This document shows positions 26,229 to 35,504 of a stretch of DNA of 64,000 bases, one piece after another; the first letter of the stretch is position 1, and the number at the start of each line of letters is the position of its first letter. The position numbers and the translations under genes were made by a program. The DNA is taken from contig NZ_RJUA01000112.1 in the NCBI RefSeq assembly GCF_024343575.1, forward strand, positions 62,001 through 126,000, read 5' to 3'. The notes beneath the pieces were generated by a model. It saw only the letters and a list, made by a program, of their open reading frames with translations, was not told the DNA's origin and did no database searches. The stretch is from Lacihabitans sp. LS3-19 (GTDB lineage: Bacteria; Bacteroidota; Bacteroidia; Cytophagales; Spirosomataceae).

Positions 26229-27710
26229 ATGCAATTTTCTGAAAAAGACCTTAAACAGATAGCCGAGAGAGGCAGCGACGTAAAAACTATAGAACAACAA
26301 ATAGAAAACTTTAAGTCTGGGTTTCCATTTATGACTGCCAGAAGAGCGGCAACCATAGGGGATGGCATGATTAAATTGGATGATACAAAACTCAAAGAAT
26401 ACCTTGAAGTATTTGAAAACCAATCTACTAAGAAAAAACTATTGAAGTTTGTGCCAGCATCTGGTGCTGCGAGCAGAATGTTCAAATCGCTTTACGCTGC
26501 CAAAGACGAGGGAAAATCGGACAAATCGGTGGAGCAATTTCACGAAAACCTAAAGAGCTTTGCATTTTATAATAGTCTCTCGAAATATTTAGGAAATGGC
26601 GAAAAACAAGCCAGTTTAGAAGCTTTGCTAGGTGCCAATGGATTAGACTATGGCAATTTACCAAAGGGCCTTTTAGAGTTTCATAGCTATGGCAATACCA
26701 CTAGAACTGCAATAGAGGAGCACTTGGTAGAAGGTGCCTTATATGCCAACAACAAGGGCAAAGTAAGATTACACTTTACAGTTTCGCCAGAGCACAAAAA
26801 GAAATTTAGGGCTTTGATAAACACTGTAAAAAGTCAATATGAGCAAACTTACAATGTAAAATACGACATAACTTTTTCTGAGCAAAAAGCTTCTACAGAT
26901 ACAGTAGCAGTTGATTTAAACAATGAACCATTTTTAGACAATCAAGGCAAAATGCTTTTTCGTCCAGCTGGACACGGAGCACTTTTAGAAAATCTCAATG
27001 ATATAGACGCCGACGTAATTTTTATAAAAAATGTAGACAATGTGGTTCCTGACCATTTAAAAAACGAAACAATAACCTACAAAAAAGCTTTGGCTGGTCT
27101 TTTGTTAGATTATCAAAAACAAATATTTTATTTCTTAAAAAGACTTCAAAAGCCTAAACCTACCACCTATATGGTTAATAAGGCGGTTAAGTTTATTAGA
27201 GAAACACTGAATGTAGAAACCCCGAAAGGATTCAGACTTTGGATACCTGAGCAAAAACTCCAGTTTGCACTTTCTAAACTAGATAGACCATTGCGAGTTT
27301 GTGGAATGGTTAAAAATGTAGGAGAACCTGGCGGTGGACCTTTTTGGGCGAAAAACAGCGATGAATCTATTTCGCTTCAGATAGTAGAGTCCGCTCAGTT
27401 TGACATGAAAAACAAAAAGCAAAAGGAGATTTTTGAGAATGCTACGCATTTTAATCCAGTAGATTTGATATGTGCCACTAAGAATATCAAGAAAGAGAAA
27501 TACGATCTTTTGAAATTTAGAGATCCAAAAACTGGATTTATAACTGAAAAATCGCAAAGTGGCAAAACGCTTAAAGCCCAAGAGCTACCTGGTCTTTGGA
27601 ATGGAGCAATGTCAGATTGGAATACTTTGTTTGTAGAGGTACCATTGATAACCTTTAACCCTGTAAAAACAGTAAATGATTTATTAAGAAAAGAGCACCA
27701 ACCTGCTTAA
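26229..27710 (+). CDS. DUF4301 family protein
   Basis: 493 residues, the usual length of this Bacteroidota family. Conserved stretches include FVPASGAASRMFKSLYAA (about 78-95), FHSYGNTTRTAIEEHLVEGA, FRPAGHGALLENLNDIDADV and GEPGGGPFWAKN. The GAASRMFK and GHGALL segments resemble nucleotide-sugar pyrophosphorylase motifs, but the function is not established. Monocistronic, with a terminator after it. Confidence 0.88.
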   Translation: MQFSEKDLKQIAERGSDVKTIEQQIENFKSGFPFMTARRAATIGDGMIKLDDTKLKEYLEVFENQSTKKKLLKFVPASGAASRMFKSLYAAKDEGKSDKSVEQFHENLKSFAFYNSLSKYLGNGEKQASLEALLGANGLDYGNLPKGLLEFHSYGNTTRTAIEEHLVEGALYANNKGKVRLHFTVSPEHKKKFRALINTVKSQYEQTYNVKYDITFSEQKASTDTVAVDLNNEPFLDNQGKMLFRPAGHGALLENLNDIDADVIFIKNVDNVVPDHLKNETITYKKALAGLLLDYQKQIFYFLKRLQKPKPTTYMVNKAVKFIRETLNVETPKGFRLWIPEQKLQFALSKLDRPLRVCGMVKNVGEPGGGPFWAKNSDESISLQIVESAQFDMKNKKQKEIFENATHFNPVDLICATKNIKKEKYDLLKFRDPKTGFITEKSQSGKTLKAQELPGLWNGAMSDWNTLFVEVPLITFNPVKTVNDLLRKEHQPA

Positions 27711-27740
27711 AATCAGGCAAATATTAATATTTATTTATAA

Positions 27741-27770
27741 AAGAGAGATTAAGCAAGTCTCTCTTTTTTT
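27741..27770 (+). terminator. Terminator after the DUF4301 gene
   Basis: AAGAGAGA(TT)/(AG)TCTCTCTT stem followed by TTTTT; also lies at the end of the convergent rhodanese gene. Confidence 0.85.
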
Positions 27771-28260
27771 AATATACCTTCTCCCCTTTTTTCACCCAAA
27801 CACCCCATTTTTTATTGTAGGCATGTACTTTTGGGGTAACTTTGTTGTCCATATCCACGACCTGATTTCCTTCATTTACCCATTCAAAAATACTTCCGTA
27901 GCAGTTTTTAACATTCGTATAGCCCGCAGCTAAAAGCTTCTCGCCTATTTGCTCGCTTCTGACACCAATTGAGCAATAAACTACAATTGGCGTATTCTTC
28001 GGAATATCTTTTACGCTTTCTATTTTGAAATCATTAAACCCAACATACCTAGCATTTTTTATATGACTAACTTTAAATTCTTCATATTCTCTGGTATCCA
28101 AAAGCACATAATCCTTGGTTCTATTTTTCAATTCATCGACTTTAATGATTGGGACAGTTTGCTTTATCATTTTTTTCAACAATAAATCAAATGATTTGGA
28201 CTGGGCAGTTGAAATAAGCGAGGAGATTAGAGCCAAAACGATTAAGATTATTTTTTTCAT
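27769..28260 (-). CDS. Exported rhodanese-like domain protein
   Basis: 163 residues from the ATG at 28260, chosen because it begins a clear signal peptide (MKKIILIVLALISSLISTAQ); the open frame continues upstream without recognisable sequence. A single rhodanese domain follows, with YVLLDTREYEEFKVSHIKNA and the active-site loop VVYCSIGVRSE containing Cys96. It probably works in the periplasm in sulfur transfer or redox handling; the substrate is unknown. Divergent from the penicillin acylase gene. Confidence 0.87.
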   Translation of the reverse strand: MKKIILIVLALISSLISTAQSKSFDLLLKKMIKQTVPIIKVDELKNRTKDYVLLDTREYEEFKVSHIKNARYVGFNDFKIESVKDIPKNTPIVVYCSIGVRSEQIGEKLLAAGYTNVKNCYGSIFEWVNEGNQVVDMDNKVTPKVHAYNKKWGVWVKKGEKVY

Positions 28261-28341
28261 TTTATAATTTAAGTCCTTATTAAAACAAAATAAAATCAAT
28301 AAAATTTCATAAATTTCGAAAAATAACCAAATTGACAAACA

Positions 28342-30792
28342 ATGAAAATAATTAAACACTTTTGGAGTTATCTGGTAATGGTGGGCTTGATTTTTTTGCT
28401 TCACAATCCCATAGGTCCACTTCCTCCATTAGGCAGGCTATTTAGCCCTTTCGAAGGTTTTTTGCAAAATACAACCAATAAATCGACACTTACAGACTCT
28501 GAACTTAACCTTGAAGGTGTAAAAGACGAAGTAAAAGTAATCTTTGACGAAAATCAGGTCCCCCATATTTTTGCAAAAAATGAAGATGATTTATATTTCA
28601 CACAGGGATATGTAATGGCCAAAGACAGAATTTGGCAAATGGAGTTTTATACTTTGGTGGCTTCGGGAAGACTAACTGAAGTGGTTGGAGAAAAAGCCTT
28701 AGAATTTGACAGATACAACAGACGATTGGGAATGGCAAGAGCAGCGGCCAAAATTGCTGAAAATTTGAAAACTGATTCTATTTCTTCGAGAATTCTTACA
28801 GCTTATGCTAAAGGTGTAAATACTTATATTTCACAAATTGACTACAAAAACTTACCAGTAGAATACAAGCTTTTAGGCTATAAACCAGCTGAATGGACAC
28901 CCTACAAAACAATTTTGATGCTCATGAACATGCGTAGCACCCTAAACGGTGGCAGCGACGATTTCAGAATCACCAATGTGGTGGATCAATTTGGTTTTGA
29001 AACTGTTAAAGACTTATTCCCTGATTATCCTGTAGAAGAATCTCCGATTATTCCAGTTGGTACCAAATGGGATTTTAGCCCATTACCAGTAAAAACTCCT
29101 ACCAAAATAATGTCAGGAGCTGATGATGACAAATTGATAGTAAAAATACCAAGTCCCGCACCAGAAATCGGCTCAAATAACTGGGCCATTGGCGGTTCGA
29201 AGTCTTCAACGGGCTTACCTATACTTTCAAATGACCCACACCTTGGTCTAACATTACCTTCGATATGGTATCAGATGCAGCTAAGCTGCCCAACAGTTAA
29301 TGTATATGGAGTGGCTCTACCTGGTTGCCCTGGTATAGTTATCGGTTTTAATAAAGATATAGCTTGGGGCGTTACCAATGTAGGAAGCGACGTAATGGAT
29401 TTTTATAAAATAAGATTCAACAACGCCGAAAAAACGCATTATATGCACAACGATAAATGGATTCCAACCACAAAATATATTGAGCAATATAGATTAAAGT
29501 CTGGTTTGGTCATCAAAGACACTTTGATATATACGCACCATGGACCAGTTGTTTACAATGAATCAAAAACCACAAATTTTAACAAAAACACTCCAGCTGG
29601 ACATGCCATGCGATGGATTGCCCTTGAAACTACGGGGTCAGATTTAATGATTTTTCATTTGTTGAATAGAGCTAAAAACTACGATGACTACAGAGAGGCA
29701 TTGACACACTATACAGCTCCTGCCCAAAATTTCATATTTGCATCGAATCAAAATGACATAGCTATTACGCCTAATGGCAAGTTTCCTTTAAAATGGAAAG
29801 AACAGGGTAAATATATACTTGATGGATCTATGCCAGAACACGATTGGCAAGGTTGGATTCCGATGGAACAAAATCCTACCGTAAAAAATCCTCCAAGGGG
29901 ATTTGTGAGCTCAGCCAATCAATTCTCTACTGACCCAACTTACCCATATTATTTAGGGTGGAAATTTGCTCCATCTAGTCGTGGAATCAGGATAAATGAA
30001 AGATTAACAGCTATGACCAACGCTAATGCAGATAGTTTGAGGTCCTTACAAAATGACAATTTCAATGTGTCCGCAAGGAGAATTTTACCAACGCTTTTAA
30101 CTTATCTTGAAAGCTCAAAAGAGGCAAGCTTAGCCCCTGCAATAGATATCATGAAAAAATGGGATTTGGTAAACGGACCCGATGCTGTTGGAGCAACAAT
30201 TTATGAAGCTTGGACAACTGAACTTGGAAATTGGATATGGGACGACGAATTTCCTTCTAAACAATTTTTGTTGCATCCATCAGAAGATAGAACTTTTGAA
30301 ATGATAAAAAAAGAAAGCACTGCAAAATGGTTTGACAATACAAATACAAAAGATAAAGTAGAAACAATTTCTGAAATAATAAATGGAAGTTTCAAAGCAA
30401 CAATCGACAGCTTAACCCTTCATAATGGACCAATGAATCCTGAAACATGGGCTTGGGCAAAAATAAAAAATACGAGTATAGGACATTTAGGAAAAATAGG
30501 CAGTTTCTCTAGAACTGGAATCATGAACGGTGGAGGAAAAGGCATCGTAAATGCAACAACGGCAAGTACAGGGCCATCGTGGAGAATGGTGGTGGAGCTA
30601 GACAAAGAATGGCCAAGAGGCTATGGCCTATACCCAGGCGGGCAGTCAGGCAATGTAGGAAGCAAATACTATGATAACATGGTTGACAAGTGGGCAGCTG
30701 GAAAACTAGACACTTTGGTCTTCATGAAAACCGTAGATGAAAAGTCTGCAAAATTGACAAGAACGATGACAATTAAACCTAAAAACAAATAA
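28342..30792 (+). CDS. Penicillin acylase family protein (Ntn-hydrolase)
   Basis: 816 residues with an N-terminal membrane/signal segment (about 1-25). The alpha-subunit region contains FTQGYVMAKDRIWQMEFYTL. The autoprocessing site lies around GSNNWAIGGSKSSTG, where Ser becomes the N-terminal nucleophile of the beta subunit, and is followed by LSNDPHLGLTLPSIWYQMQL. C-terminal GPSWRMVVELD and YPGGQSGNVGSKYYDNMVDKW are also typical. Homologues cleave amide bonds of acylated compounds, including acyl-homoserine lactones and beta-lactams; the natural substrate here is unknown. A small membrane-protein gene follows 4 bases later. Confidence 0.92.
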   Translation: MKIIKHFWSYLVMVGLIFLLHNPIGPLPPLGRLFSPFEGFLQNTTNKSTLTDSELNLEGVKDEVKVIFDENQVPHIFAKNEDDLYFTQGYVMAKDRIWQMEFYTLVASGRLTEVVGEKALEFDRYNRRLGMARAAAKIAENLKTDSISSRILTAYAKGVNTYISQIDYKNLPVEYKLLGYKPAEWTPYKTILMLMNMRSTLNGGSDDFRITNVVDQFGFETVKDLFPDYPVEESPIIPVGTKWDFSPLPVKTPTKIMSGADDDKLIVKIPSPAPEIGSNNWAIGGSKSSTGLPILSNDPHLGLTLPSIWYQMQLSCPTVNVYGVALPGCPGIVIGFNKDIAWGVTNVGSDVMDFYKIRFNNAEKTHYMHNDKWIPTTKYIEQYRLKSGLVIKDTLIYTHHGPVVYNESKTTNFNKNTPAGHAMRWIALETTGSDLMIFHLLNRAKNYDDYREALTHYTAPAQNFIFASNQNDIAITPNGKFPLKWKEQGKYILDGSMPEHDWQGWIPMEQNPTVKNPPRGFVSSANQFSTDPTYPYYLGWKFAPSSRGIRINERLTAMTNANADSLRSLQNDNFNVSARRILPTLLTYLESSKEASLAPAIDIMKKWDLVNGPDAVGATIYEAWTTELGNWIWDDEFPSKQFLLHPSEDRTFEMIKKESTAKWFDNTNTKDKVETISEIINGSFKATIDSLTLHNGPMNPETWAWAKIKNTSIGHLGKIGSFSRTGIMNGGGKGIVNATTASTGPSWRMVVELDKEWPRGYGLYPGGQSGNVGSKYYDNMVDKWAAGKLDTLVFMKTVDEKSAKLTRTMTIKPKNK

Positions 30793-30796
30793 AGAC

Positions 30797-31153
30797 ATGC
30801 TATATTTAATGATATTAATAATTGGAGGCATTGCCTCATATTTCGGACCTTGGTGGATTATTGCACCTGTGGCATTGGCACTGTGTTGGTGGAAAGCTAA
30901 GACTCCAAAAGAGGCTTATCTAACCGCATCTGCGGCAACTGTTACCCTTTGGATTGGTTACGCAACATTTCTAAATGCTACAGCAGACGTAAATTTGATT
31001 GATAAAATTGCCGAATTATTTACGGGCGGGGTTGGCTTTTTGGCTAAAGTTCCAAAAATAGCTTTTGTATTTACAATAATGACATTGATTGCAACAGCTA
31101 TTGGCGGCTTTGCTGGGATGTCTGGTGTACAAATGCGTAGATATTTTAAATAA
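30797..31153 (+). CDS. Small membrane protein downstream of penicillin acylase
   Basis: 118 residues, no family recognised. Three or four hydrophobic segments are visible: MLYLMILIIGGIASYFGPWW, SAATVTLWIGYATFLNA, and IAFVFTIMTLIATAIGGFAG, with a basic C-terminus RRYFK. It begins 4 bases after the acylase stop and is followed by a terminator, so the two genes form an operon. Confidence 0.7.
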   Translation: MLYLMILIIGGIASYFGPWWIIAPVALALCWWKAKTPKEAYLTASAATVTLWIGYATFLNATADVNLIDKIAELFTGGVGFLAKVPKIAFVFTIMTLIATAIGGFAGMSGVQMRRYFK

Positions 31154-31172
31154 ATTACGATTTGAAATTCCT

Positions 31173-31208
31173 AAACGGATGTCCCACGCCTTGGGCATCC
31201 GTTTTTTT
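31173..31208 (+). terminator. Terminator of the acylase operon
   Basis: AAACGGATG(T)CCCA...TTGGG(C)ATCCGTTT stem followed by a T-run (31202-31208). Confidence 0.92.
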
Positions 31209-31521
31209 ATTTTCCTATTAAAACAATATCTTCATTCACTTTCATTTGTTCTTTCCTAAATTTCCTTTTGTAAAACAAATAACCATAGTTCCAAAAAACA
31301 ATACCAATAGATGAACAGAAATAATCAAAAATTTGAGATTTAGTGTTTTCTATTTGATGGAGAAATTTAGGAAAACCAAAATAAAAAAATAATACCGACC
31401 CAATATTTGCTACCGTATAAATAACAATTCCACGAAAAGCCAATGCTATGCCCGAACGATTATTTGATATAGCTAATTTGTAATATCTCTTTGCAATCCA
31501 AAACAAAACTAATAAGTTCAA
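31207..31521 (-). CDS. Small membrane protein, paralogue of the adjacent gene, possibly 5'-truncated
   Basis: About 104 codons with three or four hydrophobic stretches. LFWIAKRYYKLAISNNRSG aligns with IYWIGKKYYVLAENNNRSP of the next gene, so the two are tandem paralogues. The only available start is a TTG at 31521, and an in-frame TAA lies 8 codons upstream. The upstream residues still resemble the paralogue, so the gene may have lost its original start. Function unknown. Confidence 0.5.
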   Translation of the reverse strand: MNLLVLFWIAKRYYKLAISNNRSGIALAFRGIVIYTVANIGSVLFFYFGFPKFLHQIENTKSQIFDYFCSSIGIVFWNYGYLFYKRKFRKEQMKVNEDIVLIGK

Positions 31522-31564
31522 AGCCGTATAATTTAAATTTTAATGAAATACAACCTGCTAAAAA

Positions 31565-32014
31565 TTAACCTTCCAAATCTTTCCCAATCTCACTAATCTC
31601 ATCGATTTCTACAAATTCTTCTTCATTTTCCCACTTACTTTCAAGATATTGAAAGATTAGATACCAAACCAAAAGGCCAATTCCAATTCCTAAAACATTT
31701 AGCATAATATCGTTATTGTTGCCAATAAACATTTCAGGCATCAGAATTGCTAAGCCAATACCCATAGCAAACTGAGAACTATAATAAATAATAATACCCA
31801 AAATAGCGAATCCCCAAGGAGAACGATTATTGTTTTCAGCTAAAACATAGTATTTTTTGCCAATCCAATAGATAAGAAATATACCAAGCATGACAAAAGT
31901 AGTTTGAATTATTAATTTTAAACGTTTTTTCAACAGCAAAAAACGCTCCAAGAGCTTCTTATGCCAGATAAAAACAGCAAAAAAGCACCATTCAAACCAA
32001 AAGGACATCATCAT
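31565..32014 (-). CDS. Small membrane protein, tandem paralogue
   Basis: 149 residues from 32014 (MMMSFWFEWCFFAVF), no family recognised. Membrane segments lie at about 5-17, 36-52, 67-95 and 103-122, with an acidic C-terminus. The IYWIGKKYYVLAENNNRS motif is shared with the gene immediately downstream. A start nearer the second membrane helix is possible. Divergent from the OmpH-like gene. Confidence 0.6.
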   Translation of the reverse strand: MMMSFWFEWCFFAVFIWHKKLLERFLLLKKRLKLIIQTTFVMLGIFLIYWIGKKYYVLAENNNRSPWGFAILGIIIYYSSQFAMGIGLAILMPEMFIGNNNDIMLNVLGIGIGLLVWYLIFQYLESKWENEEEFVEIDEISEIGKDLEG

Positions 32015-32040
32015 ATATTTAGATTAATCATTAAAATAAT

Positions 32041-32048
32041 TATATTTG
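32041..32048 (+). promoter_or_regulatory. -7 box for the OmpH-like lipoprotein gene
   Basis: TATATTTG (followed by C), 28 bases before the ATG at 32077. Confidence 0.5.
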
Positions 32049-32076
32049 CAGCCTTATTCAGAAATTAACAATATAA

Positions 32077-32673
32077 ATGAAAAAAATAAGCTTACTATTC
32101 TTAGGTCTTTCGATGGCCATTCTTAGCTGTAGCAAATCAGCTGGAGACACTAAAACTGGAGGCCAACCTTCGGGTAGAATTGTGTACGTAAATACTGATA
32201 CACTTCTTAACAATTACGAATATTACAAAGATGTTGTAAAAGAGTTTGACAATAAAAGATTTGCTTTAGAGAATGATTTAGCAAAAAGATCTCAATCGTT
32301 CCAAAACGAGGTGGCATTATTTCAAAGACGTGCTCAGGCAGGTGGAATGACAGAAGAGCAAGCTAAAACAACACAGTTGGCATTGCAACAAAAAGAGCAA
32401 GACATCATGCTTTTCAGAGACAATGCAGCTGGAAACCTACAAGAAGAGCAAGCTAAAAAGACAGACGCTTTGTTAAGCAATATTCATGATTATTTGAAAA
32501 AATACAATAGCAGCGACAAATACGACATGGTTATTGGATACTCAAAAGGTGGTGGTGTTTTGTATGCAAAAGAGGACTTAGACATTACGCAAGATGTGTT
32601 GAAAGGCTTAAATGAAGAGTATAAAAGTTCTAGTAAAAAACCAGCCGCAGTTGATTCTACCGCTAAGAAATAA
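32077..32673 (+). CDS. OmpH/Skp-like periplasmic chaperone, lipoprotein
   Basis: 198 residues. A lipoprotein signal with lipobox AILSC (Cys18) is followed by the Skp/OmpH start SGRIVYVNTDTLLNNYEYYK. A long coiled coil (about 60-135) ends in the conserved DMVIGYSKGGGVLYAKEDLD-type segment, which anchors the trimer body. Skp proteins hold unfolded outer-membrane proteins in the periplasm. The lipid anchor is a common Bacteroidota variant. Single-gene unit with promoter and terminator. Confidence 0.88.
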   Translation: MKKISLLFLGLSMAILSCSKSAGDTKTGGQPSGRIVYVNTDTLLNNYEYYKDVVKEFDNKRFALENDLAKRSQSFQNEVALFQRRAQAGGMTEEQAKTTQLALQQKEQDIMLFRDNAAGNLQEEQAKKTDALLSNIHDYLKKYNSSDKYDMVIGYSKGGGVLYAKEDLDITQDVLKGLNEEYKSSSKKPAAVDSTAKK

Positions 32674-32697
32674 TATCTATAAAGTATATGTAGAAGA

Positions 32698-32727
32698 AAG
32701 ACGAGATCAAATTCTCGTCTTTTTTTA
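32698..32727 (+). terminator. Terminator of the OmpH-like gene
   Basis: AAGACGAGA/TCTCGTCTT 9-base stem with T8 tail. Confidence 0.92.
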
Positions 32728-32730
32728 TGT

Positions 32731-33468
32731 TTAAAACTTACGTTTCAACTCGAAGTTCATACCGAGATATACTTTTCTTACTAACTCATCAGCCGCTAAT
32801 TCTTCCGCAGTGCCTTGGCGAAGAATCTTACCTTCAAAAAGTAAATATGCACGGTCGGTAATTGACAAAGTCTCGTTTACGTTGTGGTCTGTTATCAAAA
32901 TTCCAATATTCCGGTGTTTTAGTTTGGCCACAATACTTTGTATCTCTTCAACAGCAATTGGGTCAACACCGGCAAAGGGCTCATCTAACAATATAAATTT
33001 AGGATCTACGGCAAGAGCCCTGGCTATTTCTGTTCTGCGTCTTTCCCCTCCTGACAACACAATACCTTTGTTTTTTCTAACGTGAGTTAAACTAAACTCT
33101 TCAAGCAGCGACTCAGTTTTTTCTTTTCTTTCTTGTTTGGTCATCTTCGGCAAAGCCAATTCCATCACGCCTATAATGTTTTCTTCAACAGTTAAATCGC
33201 GAAAAACAGAAGCTTCTTGAGCCAAATAACCTATTCCTAGTTTTGCTCTTTTATACATAGGTAGACTAGTAATATCTAAATCATCTAGCCAAATTTTACC
33301 CTCATTGGGCTTTACCAAACCCACTGCCATATAAAATGAAGTAGTTTTTCCAGCACCATTAGGCCCCAAAAGTCCAACAATCTCACCCTGAGCTACTTGA
33401 TAACTCACTTGATTGTTCACGAATCTTTGTCCGTATTTCTTAACGAGGTTTTCGGTGCGTAAAATCAT
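32731..33468 (-). CDS. lptB: LPS export ABC transporter ATP-binding protein
   Basis: 245 residues. Walker A GPNGAGKT at 35-42, [16 protein letters not shown] signature at 138-153, and Walker B with [20 protein letters not shown]. The [12 protein letters not shown] form and the C-terminal [20 protein letters not shown] are typical of LptB. It powers LptFG in moving lipopolysaccharide from the inner membrane to the outer leaflet. No other lpt genes are adjacent. Confidence 0.93.
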   Translation of the reverse strand: MILRTENLVKKYGQRFVNNQVSYQVAQGEIVGLLGPNGAGKTTSFYMAVGLVKPNEGKIWLDDLDITSLPMYKRAKLGIGYLAQEASVFRDLTVEENIIGVMELALPKMTKQERKEKTESLLEEFSLTHVRKNKGIVLSGGERRRTEIARALAVDPKFILLDEPFAGVDPIAVEEIQSIVAKLKHRNIGILITDHNVNETLSITDRAYLLFEGKILRQGTAEELAADELVRKVYLGMNFELKRKF

Positions 33469-33535
33469 CTTTCAATATTTTGGCTGTAAAATTACCAATT
33501 TATTCTTTAATTGAGGTAGTTAAAAAATGTTAGGT

Positions 33536-35260
33536 TTAAAACTTAATATCCCTAATAAACAGCTGTAAAGTTGTTTTATCTCGAAAAGTATTCTCCTCAA
33601 TAGAATACGCCATTTTGAATTTGTTCCCGTCTTTTAGCTTTTGATAAAAGTCATCTACCATCCCGAAACCTATTGCAGAAAATATCGAACCCGTATCTTC
33701 ATCTAAAATCTCCAGTTTCAAGTGTTTTTCTTTTAAAATTCTTGGGTCTGATGCCAAAGAAAGATTTTCTGAAACAAAAATAGGCTGCATGTTTTTTGGC
33801 CCAAAAGGTGCCATCTGTTTCATGATTCTATAGAACTTCGGACTTATTTCTGACAAATCTATTTTTATGTCAATGTTGATTTTTGGAATCAACTGCTCCT
33901 CCAGAATCATTTCGTTGACAATCATATCAAAATATGCCCGAAATTCATCTATTTTATCTATTTCTATGGTCATACCGGCAGCATGCATGTGTCCGCCAAA
34001 CTGAATCAGCAAATGGGCACATCTATCAATAGCTTGGTACAAATCAAATCCAGGCACTGAACGAGCAGAACCAGCTGCCACATTATCACCTGATTTTGTA
34101 AAGATTATCGTTGGTCTATGGAAATTCTCAATGCATCTCGAAGCTACTATTCCTATCACACCTTTATGCCAATTTTGACTAAAAAGCACCGTACTTTTGG
34201 CGGTATTGTACAACCAATCGTCCTTTTTTATCATTTCAAGAGCTTCTTCAGTTATTCTTGAATCGTGCCCTTTTCTTTCGGTATTGTTATTTTGAATTTC
34301 ATATGCAAATGCCAAGGCATCCTCAAAGTCATCAGCTAAAAGCAATTGCACCGCCGCTTTTGCATGCTTTATTCTACCAGCGGCATTTATTCTAGGCCCC
34401 AAAACAAATACTACGTTTTCAATACTCATTTCACCAGAAAACCCAGCTACTTGTTTCAGAGCTTTCAGGCCAGTTCTCGGATTCTCGTTTATTTTCTTCA
34501 GGCCATAATAAGCCAAAATCCTGTTTTCACCAACTATAGGTACAATATCAGAGGCGATACTTACCATTGCTAAATCAAGATATTCAAAAAGCTCTTGAAT
34601 AGGAATATTTTGACGAATGCAAAATGCGGAAAGTAATTTAAATCCAACACCATTCCCTGTGAGTTCTTTAAAAGGATATGGGCAATCTGTTCGTTTTGGA
34701 TCTAAAACTGCCACCGCAGCAGGCAATTCATCCCCAGGTTCGTGGTGGTCACAAATAATAAAATCGATGCCATATTTTGATTGGGCGTATTCAACCTTGT
34801 CTAAAGATTTAATACCACAATCCAAACTTATCATCAACTTTGCCCCTATTTCAGCGGCAAAATCAATCCCTATGGTAGAAATCCCATAGCCTTCTTTGTA
34901 TCTATCAGGATTATAATATTCAATATTTGAATAATAATTTTTCAGAAATCCATAAAACAATGCCACCGCAGTGGTACCATCAACATCATAATCCCCAAAA
35001 ATTAGTATTTTTTCATTTTTTTCAATCGCTAGCAACAACCTTCCTAAAGCTTTGTCCATATCCGCCATCAAAAAAGGATCGTGGAGATCCTCAAGTAAAG
35101 GCCTAAAGAAATGTTTGGCTTGGTCAAACTGAAAAACACCACGCTGCCAAAGCATCGTAGCCATAGCGATGGATATGTTGAGTTCTTGAGCCAAATTGCT
35201 AACCAATTCGAGCTCTTCTTGTAGCAAAGGTGCGGGTTTATAATTCCAGTTTTTTTCCAT
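33536..35260 (-). CDS. recJ: Single-stranded-DNA-specific exonuclease
   Basis: 574 residues from the ATG at 35260 (MEKNWNYKPAP). Catalytic motifs of the DHH family are present: FGDYDVDGTTAVALFY, MISLDCGIKS, FIICDHHEPG and, in DHHA1, QFGGHMHAAGMTI. It degrades single-stranded DNA 5' to 3' in recombination and repair. A -7 box (TAAATTTG, 35274-35267) lies only 6 bases before this ATG, so the mRNA may be nearly leaderless; an in-frame ATG 9 bases upstream would fall inside the box region and is unlikely. Confidence 0.94.
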   Translation of the reverse strand: MEKNWNYKPAPLLQEELELVSNLAQELNISIAMATMLWQRGVFQFDQAKHFFRPLLEDLHDPFLMADMDKALGRLLLAIEKNEKILIFGDYDVDGTTAVALFYGFLKNYYSNIEYYNPDRYKEGYGISTIGIDFAAEIGAKLMISLDCGIKSLDKVEYAQSKYGIDFIICDHHEPGDELPAAVAVLDPKRTDCPYPFKELTGNGVGFKLLSAFCIRQNIPIQELFEYLDLAMVSIASDIVPIVGENRILAYYGLKKINENPRTGLKALKQVAGFSGEMSIENVVFVLGPRINAAGRIKHAKAAVQLLLADDFEDALAFAYEIQNNNTERKGHDSRITEEALEMIKKDDWLYNTAKSTVLFSQNWHKGVIGIVASRCIENFHRPTIIFTKSGDNVAAGSARSVPGFDLYQAIDRCAHLLIQFGGHMHAAGMTIEIDKIDEFRAYFDMIVNEMILEEQLIPKINIDIKIDLSEISPKFYRIMKQMAPFGPKNMQPIFVSENLSLASDPRILKEKHLKLEILDEDTGSIFSAIGFGMVDDFYQKLKDGNKFKMAYSIEENTFRDKTTLQLFIRDIKF

Positions 35261-35266
35261 AATTAG

Positions 35267-35274
35267 CAAATTTA
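35267..35274 (-). promoter_or_regulatory. -7 box immediately before recJ
   Basis: TAAATTTG on the minus strand, ending 6 bases before the recJ ATG. Confidence 0.45.
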
Positions 35275-35372
35275 TAAATTATGGCACAGAAATTGAAACT
35301 ATGCTTAATAGAAAACAAAAAATGTTGACAATAGTCTCGTTTGAAGGTTTTACCCAGAGAATGTAATTTCAC

Positions 35373-35380
35373 TAAATTTG
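35373..35380 (+). promoter_or_regulatory. -7 box ahead of an early terminator upstream of trpD
   Basis: TAAATTTG, 15 bases before a strong terminator and 124 bases before the trpD ATG; no convincing -33 box at the usual spacing. Confidence 0.4.
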
Positions 35381-35394
35381 TCAAATACAACGTT

Positions 35395-35426
35395 AAGAGA
35401 GTGCCGCGGAGGTACTCTTTTTTTTT
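35395..35426 (+). terminator. Early terminator/attenuator-like hairpin in the trpD leader
   Basis: AGAGTGCC/GGTACTCT pairs over 8 positions (one G-U), extendable to 11, followed by T8. No gene on the plus strand ends before it, so it terminates either a very short transcript or part of the trpD leader transcript. A small inverted repeat TATATC-N6-GATATA (35459-35476) follows. Confidence 0.7.
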
Positions 35427-35504
35427 CTAAAAAATCAAATAATAGCATAATCTCTTGATATATCCTGACCGATATAGTTATTTTAAGATTCAAATACTTT
35501 CTTA

